DNA from: Paenibacillus sp. RUD330
Lineage (GTDB): Bacteria; Bacillota; Bacilli; Paenibacillales; Paenibacillaceae
Assembly: GCF_002243345.2 (NCBI RefSeq)
Contig: NZ_CP022655.2
Coordinates: 3,784,501 to 3,848,500, forward strand
Direction of reading: 5' to 3'
Length of the DNA: 64,000 nt
Shown: piece by piece, positions 57,756-64,000 of the stretch
Position numbering within the stretch: position 1 is the stretch's first letter
Layout of the letters: every line of letters begins with the position of its first letter
Notes under the pieces: model-generated
What the model was told of the DNA's origin: nothing
What the model saw: only the letters and a program-made list of their open reading frames with translations
Database searches by the model: none
Made by a program: the position numbers and the translations under genes

Positions 57756-58723
57756 GAATGAACTTCTCCTTTGATACGCTCTACGAAGGGCAGGGCGGGA
57801 TCGCCGCCCTCAAGGACGGCAGCGCCGGCGGAATCGGGCTGCAGCAGCATCAAGTCCGCCTCAACGCCGGCAGCGGACAAGGTCGAGAGCAGGAACGCCT
57901 CCAGCTCTCTCGTTCGCGGGCTTCCGTTCTCGATCAGGGCGAGCAGCGTCGGACCGGCGCCGCTCAGCGCGGCTCCGAGCGCTCCATGATCCGCGGCGCC
58001 CTCGAGAACCTCCGCCATGCCCGGAATGAGCGCAGCCCGGTAAGGCTGATGCAGCTTGTCCTTCATCGCATGGCGGATCATGTCGAGCCGGCCGCCGGCA
58101 AGAGCGGCCACAAGCAGCGAGCTGCGGCCGATGTTATGCACCGCGTCGCTCATCGCCAGCCGCTCCGGCAATGCATGCCGGGCTTTCTCGGTCGAGAGCT
58201 GGAAGCGCGGAACGGCCACGAGAGCGGCAAGTCCGGCCGGCGGCTCGATGCGCAGGCAGTCCGCCCGCGTGCCGTCCCAGGCCGCCGCGATGATGCCGCC
58301 GAACAGCGAGGCTCCGACATTGTCGGGATGCCCTTCCAGGCGGGCGGCGATCTGGAGCAAGGCATCGCGGTCGAGGCCGCCTCCTGCCAGCTCGCTGGCG
58401 GCCGTCAGAGCGCCGACGATGGCGCTCGCGCTGCTGCCGAGGCCGCGGGTGAGAGGGATATCGCTGTACATGTCGATTTCCAGCTCCGGCAGATCGGTGC
58501 CCGTTTCCTGAAAGACGAGCTGCGCGACCTCGTAGATCAAATTGCTTTTGTCCAGCGGGATGCCTTCAAGCCCTTCCCCATGCAGCCGGATGACCGTAGC
58601 CTTCTCCGCCGGCTTCATCCCGATCCATGTATAGAGCGACAGCGCCATGCCCAGGCAGTCGAAGCCGGGTCCCAGATTCGCCGTGCTGGCCGGGACTCGC
58701 ACCAGCACGCTTCGCATGCCCAT
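57752..58723 (-). CDS. thrB: Homoserine kinase
   Basis: 323 residues of the GHMP kinase family. VPASTANLGPGFDCLG is the N-terminal signature, GLGSSASAIVGAL is the phosphate-binding loop, and SGAGPTLLALI is the third motif. It phosphorylates homoserine for threonine. The ATG overlaps the end of hom; a second ATG six bases on is equally possible. There is no thrC in the window. Confidence 0.96.
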   Translation of the reverse strand: MGMRSVLVRVPASTANLGPGFDCLGMALSLYTWIGMKPAEKATVIRLHGEGLEGIPLDKSNLIYEVAQLVFQETGTDLPELEIDMYSDIPLTRGLGSSASAIVGALTAASELAGGGLDRDALLQIAARLEGHPDNVGASLFGGIIAAAWDGTRADCLRIEPPAGLAALVAVPRFQLSTEKARHALPERLAMSDAVHNIGRSSLLVAALAGGRLDMIRHAMKDKLHQPYRAALIPGMAEVLEGAADHGALGAALSGAGPTLLALIENGSPRTRELEAFLLSTLSAAGVEADLMLLQPDSAGAAVLEGGDPALPFVERIKGEVHS

Positions 58724-60009
58724 CAGCCTTCCACCCGGTAGACGCTCTTCACGTTCTGGATGACGTCCAGCGTCTGGAAGGCGTCCAGCACTTTATTCAT
58801 GGCGGCCTTGCTGGCATTATGGGTGATGACGATGATCTCCGCTTCCTTCAGCTCCGCATTCGGCTGCTGGATGACAGATTCGAGGCTGACTTCGTATTCG
58901 GCGAACACTTGCGTAATCTGGGCGAGAACGCCGGCTTTGTCCGCGACATGGAGCCGGAGGAAGTTCTTGGACGAGATCTGCTCGTCGGTCTTGAGCCGCT
59001 TCTCGTTGTAGGAAATGACGCCCTGCTGGCCGTTGACGCCGATCTTCAGGTTTTTCACCACGGACACGAGATCCGCCACGATCGAGGTCGCCGTCGGCAG
59101 CTCTCCGGCGCCCGCGCCGTAGAACATCGTTTCCCCGACAGCCTCGCCATGGACGTACACGGCGTTGAACACCCCGTTGACCGAGGCGATCGGATGGGTC
59201 GTCTTCACCATCGTCGGCTGCACGCTGACGCTGATCGACTCGTCCTGGCGCTCGGCGATGCCGAGCAGCTTGACCTCGTAGCCGAGCCGCTTCGCGTAGG
59301 CGATGTCTTCCTTGGAGACGGAGGAGATGCCCTTGACCGACACGTCTTCCAGATTGACTTCCGAGCGGAAGCCGAGCCGGGAAAGAATCGTCATCTTGCG
59401 GGCGGCATCCAGCCCTTCCACATCGGAGGTCGGGTCGGATTCGGCGTAGCCGAGATCCTGGGCCTCCTTCAGCACATCTCCGTAGGAAGCTCCCTCCTGG
59501 CTCATTTTCGTCAGGATGTAGTTGGTCGTGCCGTTGACGATGCCCATAATTTTGGTGATGCGGTCCGAGGAGAAGCCTTCGTTCAGCGTACGGATGATCG
59601 GAATGCCGCCAGCCACGCTGGCTTCGTACAGAACGTCGCAGCGCTGCTCGCTGGCTCTGGCAAGAATCTCGCGGCCATGCAGCGCCATCAGATCCTTGTT
59701 GGCCGTGACGATATGCTTGCCGCGCGAGAGCGCTTCGAGAATATACTCCTTCGTGCTCTCGATGCCGCCCATAACCTCTACGATGACATCGATCTCCGGA
59801 TTGCGGATGATCTCCCATGGATCGGTCGTCAGCTTGGCCGCGTCGATGCCGATCGTCCTCGTCTTCTCGACATTCTGCACGAGCACCTTCTCGATCTCGA
59901 TCGGAGATCCGACCTGGCTGCGCAGATCCGCCTGATGGCCCTCCACGATCCGCACGACTCCCGTGCCCACCGTTCCTAGTCCGAGCAATCCTACCTTAAC
60001 CGGCTTCAT
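58723..60009 (-). CDS. hom: Homoserine dehydrogenase
   Basis: 428 residues. NAD(P)-binding LLGLGTVGTGVV, catalytic region GIVNGTTNYILT and YAEADPT-like GYAESDPTSDVEG, and a C-terminal ACT domain are all present. It commits aspartate semialdehyde to threonine and methionine. The ATG at 60009 is preferred from its spacing to GGGGGA; an alternative ATG lies six bases upstream. Confidence 0.96.
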   Translation of the reverse strand: MKPVKVGLLGLGTVGTGVVRIVEGHQADLRSQVGSPIEIEKVLVQNVEKTRTIGIDAAKLTTDPWEIIRNPEIDVIVEVMGGIESTKEYILEALSRGKHIVTANKDLMALHGREILARASEQRCDVLYEASVAGGIPIIRTLNEGFSSDRITKIMGIVNGTTNYILTKMSQEGASYGDVLKEAQDLGYAESDPTSDVEGLDAARKMTILSRLGFRSEVNLEDVSVKGISSVSKEDIAYAKRLGYEVKLLGIAERQDESISVSVQPTMVKTTHPIASVNGVFNAVYVHGEAVGETMFYGAGAGELPTATSIVADLVSVVKNLKIGVNGQQGVISYNEKRLKTDEQISSKNFLRLHVADKAGVLAQITQVFAEYEVSLESVIQQPNAELKEAEIIVITHNASKAAMNKVLDAFQTLDVIQNVKSVYRVEG

Positions 60010-60086
60010 CGCCATTCCCCCGTTCCTGTTCCTAGTCGCCGTGCTTAGCAGCCGATCCGGCATATAGAGCCGGACGCAGCGCTTTC

Positions 60087-60527
60087 CTATCCCTGGCCGA
60101 TGACCGAAGCCCGCTTGACGCCCGGCACCAAGCGGAGTTCATCCACGAATGCGAACACTTCATCCTTCATCGGGGCCGTATCGACCGACAGCACCACATT
60201 GGCCGAGCCTTGCAGCGGAATGCTCTGATGGATCGTCAGCACGTTGCCGCCGCGGGCAGCGAACATACTGAGCACTTGGGACAGTATGCCGGCCCGGTGC
60301 TCCAGATCGATGGACACCGTAATGATCGACCCCCGCTCCAGCTCCCCCAGCGTCAACACGCCTTCCCGATACTTATAGAACGCGCTGCGCGACAGATCCG
60401 CCTTCTCCACCGCCTCATGGATGGTGGCCGCCTCGCCGCGCGCCAGCATCTCCTTGACCGCGATCGTCTTGATGATGGCTTCGGGCAGCAAATCCTCGCG
60501 GACGACATAATATCGCTCCGTCAACAT
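60087..60527 (-). CDS. pheB: ACT domain protein PheB (UPF0735)
   Basis: 146 residues. The N-terminal segment RYYVVREDLLPEAIIKTI and a helix-turn-helix-like KADLSRSAFYKYR are followed by an ACT domain (DLEHRAGILSQVLSMFAARGGNVLTIHQ). PheB was once called chorismate mutase but is now seen as an ACT regulator of unclear role. In B. subtilis it lies between obg and pheA. GGGAGG precedes the ATG. Confidence 0.92.
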   Translation of the reverse strand: MLTERYYVVREDLLPEAIIKTIAVKEMLARGEAATIHEAVEKADLSRSAFYKYREGVLTLGELERGSIITVSIDLEHRAGILSQVLSMFAARGGNVLTIHQSIPLQGSANVVLSVDTAPMKDEVFAFVDELRLVPGVKRASVIGQG

Positions 60528-60568
60528 TTCGTCCTCCCAGCGTAGACAGATGTACTCCCATAGAGGAC

Positions 60569-60597
60569 ATTATACGGAAAACCGATCCTTTCGGCAA
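60569..60597 (-). promoter_or_regulatory. Sigma-A promoter of pheB-hom-thrB-pheA
   Basis: TTGCCG (60592-60597) and TATAAT (60569-60574) with a 17-base spacer on the minus strand. Confidence 0.82.
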
Positions 60598-60666
60598 CCG
60601 TTGATTTCATGCCCGATGTTCGTTTTAACGAATTTATGTACATTATAACGCATAAACGGAAATTGG

Positions 60667-60698
60667 AAAAGCCGCCCGATCGCCAATCATTGGGCAGC
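60667..60698 (-). terminator. Terminator of the methyltransferase gene
   Basis: GCTGCCC / GGGCGGC with one wobble pair and a 14-base loop (60671-60698), then TTTTCC on the minus strand. Confidence 0.65.
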
Positions 60699-60756
60699 TG
60701 CTCCCCTCTCGCTATTTATTCGCATGGTTCTTGGCAGTACAAAAATAACCGGTTCT

Positions 60757-61431
60757 TTATTTCACGGCGCAGAACACCGCAAAATCCCGATATCTATAGA
60801 CGCAGTCGACGCTGGAGAAGCCCGCTTCCTCCATCCAGCGAAGCTGCTGGGACACTTTCGCGTTGATGTCGACTTCCCGTCGGAGCACGGAGGCGTCCGC
60901 CTCCTCCGCCGCCAAGCGGCCGTCATAAATATCCTTCAGCCACTGCTCCCGGTACAGACGGTCGAACAACGGGGACTCCGCCGCGGCTTGATCGGCATTG
61001 ACGAAACGGCCTCCGTCCTCAAGCCGCGCCTTCACGCTGCCGAACAACAACCGCTTGTCCTCATGGCGCAGATGATGGATGGCCAGCGAGGAGACGATCA
61101 GGTCGTAAGGTCCATTCGGCAGCTCGCCCGTCATGTCCGCCTGCACGAAATCGACTCGGCTGTCGCCCACGAATCGTTCTCTCGCTTTGTCCAGCATGCT
61201 TGCCGTGAAATCCGCAAGCGTGATATGCGCTTTCGGGTACCGCTGCCTCATGAAGGAGGACATCAACCCCGTTCCCGCGCCTAAATCCAATATTCTCGGC
61301 TCCGCTGCGGAGCTGTCGGCGGCCCAGGCCGCCATCCCGTACAAATCGTCGAAGCAAGGAATCAGCATTCTCCGCTGTGCGTCATATCGGGAGGATACCG
61401 CATCGAACTGCTGCCGAACCCGATCTTCCAT
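60757..61431 (-). CDS. Class I SAM-dependent methyltransferase
   Basis: 224 residues. The SAM motif I is ILDLGAGTG (about residues 48-56), then motif II LADFTASML and the acidic loop VQADM, followed by the post-motif DLIVSSLAIHHL. The substrate is not evident. The ATG at 61431 follows GGGGTGGC at good spacing. It separates obg from pheB, which are adjacent in B. subtilis, and is flanked by its own terminator. Confidence 0.85.
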   Translation of the reverse strand: MEDRVRQQFDAVSSRYDAQRRMLIPCFDDLYGMAAWAADSSAAEPRILDLGAGTGLMSSFMRQRYPKAHITLADFTASMLDKARERFVGDSRVDFVQADMTGELPNGPYDLIVSSLAIHHLRHEDKRLLFGSVKARLEDGGRFVNADQAAAESPLFDRLYREQWLKDIYDGRLAAEEADASVLRREVDINAKVSQQLRWMEEAGFSSVDCVYRYRDFAVFCAVK

Positions 61432-61529
61432 CGCTGCCACCCCTTTCTTTTCTTCGTCCCATCATAAGGGAATTCATTATTGTTTTGAAATATAAATTAA
61501 CCATTAGTCTATAGGAACAGTCTATAACA

Positions 61530-61562
61530 ATGCAAAAGAAAAGGCCCGGATTTCTCCCGGCC
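61530..61562 (-). terminator. Terminator of obg
   Basis: GGCCGGGA / TCCGGGCC (61543-61562) with one mismatch and a GAAA loop is followed by TTTTCTTTT on the minus strand. Confidence 0.78.
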
Positions 61563-61580
61563 CGATTTCCTGCTTGCCTC

Positions 61581-62906
61581 TTATTCCGGAGAGTATTCGC
61601 CTCCCTCGAAAAATTCGAACACGAATTCGCCGAGATGCACCGTATCTCCATCCTTGGCTCCGATTTTCCGCAGCGCGGAATCGACGCCCATCTTGCGCAG
61701 CATGCGGCCGAAGCGGTTCACGGCGTCATACGAGTTGAGGTGGATCCGTTTGAGCTGACGCTCGAACGATTCGCTCTCCACGACGTAGTAGTCGTTCTCG
61801 CGGTAAACGCGGAACGGCTCTTCCTTCTTCTCGGTATGGCGGTAAATTTTCCGCTCCTCGACTTCCTTGACCTCCTCGAGCTCAGGCGCTTCCGGAATCT
61901 CATCCAGCTTCGCGGCTGCCTTGTAGAGCAGCTCCTGGATGCCTTCCTTGGTCAGCGACGAGATGGGAACGATATCGTAGGTCTGGCCTTCCTCATCGCG
62001 TTCCGCCAGCTTCTGACGGAACTGCTCCAGATTCGCGGCGGAATCGGGCATGTCCATCTTGTTGGCTGCGATGATCTGCGGACGCTCGGCGAGCTTGGCG
62101 TTGTAGAGCACGAGCTCCTCGTTGATCTTCAGCCAGTCCTCGAACGGATCGCGTCCCTCGGTGCCCGACATGTCGACGACATGGATGATGACCCGGGTGC
62201 GCTCGACATGGCGCAGGAACTCATGGCCGAGGCCGACGCCTTCATGCGCGCCTTCAATCAAGCCCGGCAAGTCGGCCATGACGAAGCTGCGGCCCTCTTC
62301 GACATCGACAACGCCGAGGTTGGGCGTAATCGTCGTGAAGTGGTAGGCGCCGATCTTCGGCCTGGCGGCGGATACGATCGACAGCAGCGTCGATTTGCCC
62401 ACGCTCGGGAATCCGACGAGCCCGACATCGGCCATGACCTTGAGCTCCAGCACGAGCCAGCGCTCCTGGCCCTCCTCGCCCTTCTCCGCGATTTCGGGAG
62501 CGGGGTTGCTGATCGTCGCGAAGCGCGGGTTGCCCCGTCCGCCCCGTCCGCCTTTGCCGACGATGACCTGTTGTCCGTGGCGAGTCATATCCCCTACAAT
62601 TTCGCCGGTGTCGTCATCGATGATGATCGTTCCCGGGGGGATGCGCACGATCGTATCCTCGGCTCCCGCTCCATGCATGCTCTTCGGACGGCCCCGCTCG
62701 CCGCGGTCGCCCTTGAAGTGCTTCTGATAGCGGAAGTCCATCAGCGTGCGCAAGCCCTCGTCCACACGGAAGATGACATTGCCTCCACGGCCGCCGTCCC
62801 CGCCGGCCGGACCGCCCTCGGGCACGTATTTCTCCCTCCGGAACGATACGATGCCGTCTCCGCCGTCTCCGCCTTTGACAAATATTTTTGCTTTATCGAC
62901 AAACAT
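61581..62906 (-). CDS. obg: GTPase Obg (CgtA)
   Basis: 441 residues. The glycine-rich Obg fold comes first ([21 protein letters not shown]), then the G domain with [21 protein letters not shown] and NKMD, and the C-terminal OCT domain ([13 protein letters not shown] region). Obg aids 50S ribosome assembly and stress signalling and is needed for sporulation in Bacillus. TTGGAGG precedes the ATG at 62906, 13 bases past the spo0B stop codon. Confidence 0.97.
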   Translation of the reverse strand: MFVDKAKIFVKGGDGGDGIVSFRREKYVPEGGPAGGDGGRGGNVIFRVDEGLRTLMDFRYQKHFKGDRGERGRPKSMHGAGAEDTIVRIPPGTIIIDDDTGEIVGDMTRHGQQVIVGKGGRGGRGNPRFATISNPAPEIAEKGEEGQERWLVLELKVMADVGLVGFPSVGKSTLLSIVSAARPKIGAYHFTTITPNLGVVDVEEGRSFVMADLPGLIEGAHEGVGLGHEFLRHVERTRVIIHVVDMSGTEGRDPFEDWLKINEELVLYNAKLAERPQIIAANKMDMPDSAANLEQFRQKLAERDEEGQTYDIVPISSLTKEGIQELLYKAAAKLDEIPEAPELEEVKEVEERKIYRHTEKKEEPFRVYRENDYYVVESESFERQLKRIHLNSYDAVNRFGRMLRKMGVDSALRKIGAKDGDTVHLGEFVFEFFEGGEYSPE

Positions 62907-62919
62907 GATTAGCCTCCAA

Positions 62920-63654
62920 TTATGCGCAGAGCGGAGCCTTAAGCAGCACATGGCGGAACTGCTTCAGGCTGACGGCCTGCAGCGGGGTTCCGCGCAGACG
63001 CTGCTCCAATTTATCTACCAGCTCATCCCCGTCGCGCAGCTCGCCGGCGAACTCCAGCTCCACCATCAGCTCATCGGCTGCGCGGGACAGCTTCAGCACC
63101 AGGACGGCAGGATCGCCGATTCCGGGCTTGACGCCGAAGCGATAAGCGTTAATGACTTCGATCAGGGCATCAGCGGTCCGGTCTCTGTCCAGCTGGAGAT
63201 CCTCCAGCGTGAGGTTGTCCTCGACATCCACCTCAAGCACCAGGTTGTGGCTGAGCGTGCGGAAAGATTGCAAGTAGGCGACGAGAGACGGAATGCCGAG
63301 GTGAGCGATCCTGCTCTCCACCGCCATCTTGTCCCGAATCCGTTCCACGCTGGCTGCAGCCCTCTCCAGCTTGCCGATGCGGATATAGCCGTACAGCACC
63401 TGCAAATCGTTCATCCAGTCATGCCGGTGATGATTCAGCGTACGGATGGAGGCTTGCTGCTGGAGCGCGGAGGCGCGCCTGGCGCGGTCCTCATGCTCCT
63501 TGCGCTCCTGGACGATCCAGAAGGCAGCTGCGGCAACGGCCCACAGAATGAACAAAATATGCGTCCATAGAAAGGAAGGCCGAATGATCACGCCTGCTGC
63601 AGGCAGCAGGACAGACCCCGCTGCATACAGCTTAGCCGATCCGATGCGATTCAT
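62920..63654 (-). CDS. spo0B: Spo0B-like sporulation phosphotransferase with a membrane anchor
   Basis: 244 residues. [19 protein letters not shown] contains the phosphorylated histidine (H78) in the dimerisation helix, followed by an ATPase-like C-terminal domain. Spo0B passes phosphate from Spo0F to Spo0A. Two hydrophobic segments (about residues 10-25 and 29-48) precede the domain; the B. subtilis protein has 192 residues and is cytosolic. The conserved place between rpmA and obg supports the call. Confidence 0.88.
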   Translation of the reverse strand: MNRIGSAKLYAAGSVLLPAAGVIIRPSFLWTHILFILWAVAAAAFWIVQERKEHEDRARRASALQQQASIRTLNHHRHDWMNDLQVLYGYIRIGKLERAAASVERIRDKMAVESRIAHLGIPSLVAYLQSFRTLSHNLVLEVDVEDNLTLEDLQLDRDRTADALIEVINAYRFGVKPGIGDPAVLVLKLSRAADELMVELEFAGELRDGDELVDKLEQRLRGTPLQAVSLKQFRHVLLKAPLCA

Positions 63655-63726
63655 ACGTTTATCCCACTTTCTGCCTTAAGGATGCCCTGGCCAGCCAATT
63701 CCGTATGCAGCCGGCAATTTGTTGAC

Positions 63727-63759
63727 AAAAAAACCCGGCCTGTTCAAATCAGGCCGGGT
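63727..63759 (-). terminator. Terminator after rpmA
   Basis: A perfect ten-base-pair stem ACCCGGCCTG / CAGGCCGGGT (63733-63759) runs into TTTTTTTG on the minus strand, between rpmA and spo0B. Confidence 0.93.
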
Positions 63760-63775
63760 CGCGTCTCTCGTGAAC

Positions 63776-64000
63776 TTAAGCTTCTACTGCTGCAGCTACC
63801 GGAGCCAGATCAACGGGGTAAACGCTGGCTTTCTTGCGGTCGCGTCCCCAACGCTCGAACTTGACGACGCCGTCGATCAGAGCGTACAGCGTGTCATCCT
63901 TGCCGATGCCCACGTTGTTGCCCGGGTGGATCTTCGTTCCGCGTTGACGGAACAGGATGCTGCCCGCGCTTACGACTTGGCCGTCAGCACGCTTGGCGCC
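63776..64000 (-). CDS. rpmA: 50S ribosomal protein L27 (C-terminal 74 residues, cut by window edge)
   Basis: The minus-strand frame reads [21 protein letters not shown], then [20 protein letters not shown] and [16 protein letters not shown] before TAA at 63776. These are the hallmark L27 segments. The N-terminus lies beyond the window. A short alanine-rich tail (PVAAAVEA) ends the protein. Confidence 0.97.
   Translation of the reverse strand, partial: GAKRADGQVVSAGSILFRQRGTKIHPGNNVGIGKDDTLYALIDGVVKFERWGRDRKKASVYPVDLAPVAAAVEA

Overview
The window is a block of chromosome from a GC-rich, endospore-forming, motile member of the Bacillales, most likely Paenibacillaceae. Three things point there. 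Gene order closely follows the Bacillus subtilis rpmA-to-yrrR segment. Sporulation genes are present (spo0B, bofC, safA-like, spoVB). Gram-positive control elements occur: two T-box leaders, a CymR-type Rrf2 regulator, an MntR-like box and sigma-D-type chemoreceptor promoters. Almost all genes lie on the minus strand, so the biological reading order runs from 64000 down to 1.

Reading from the right edge: partial rpmA, spo0B and obg (64000-61581) are followed by a methyltransferase and a pheB-hom-thrB-pheA amino-acid operon with a clear sigma-A promoter (60597-56889). Next come a repeat-rich safA-like LysM coat gene, bofC, and a run of ruvC-ruvA-ruvB-DCC protein-SpoIID-like-queA-tgt-yajC (53732-46311) for Holliday junction processing, queuosine synthesis and Sec-linked functions. 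The segment 46262-39611 mixes strands: a WYL regulator divergent from a short-chain dehydrogenase, a PAP2 phosphatase, a TIGR04086 membrane protein, a DUF421 protein with a low-complexity insertion, spoVB and comN. Then follow secD-secF-CDF transporter-recJ-apt, relA-dtd-small ORF, and hisS-aspS behind a T-box.

The left half holds tcdA, add, rarA, mntH, a CorC-type CBS protein and mnmA (plus strand). It continues with the cymR-iscS-yrrD-zinc-ribbon operon, an AI-2E transporter, and a T-box-controlled alaS upstream of ireB-ruvX-(DUF1292)x2-mltG-trhP1-trhP2. The left end has two tandem chemoreceptor genes, each with its own sigma-D-like promoter, and the truncated 5' end of a class B penicillin-binding protein.

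No prophage, insertion sequence, CRISPR array, rRNA or tRNA gene was found. The content is largely housekeeping and I do not see a clear new multi-gene system. The unusual signals are a 14-copy 10-bp array between the first chemoreceptor and its terminator, a homogenised signalling-domain tract shared by the two receptors, coding low-complexity repeats in the DUF421 and SafA-like proteins, a membrane-anchored Spo0B, a CDF transporter with an altered metal site, and several structured leaders or spacers.
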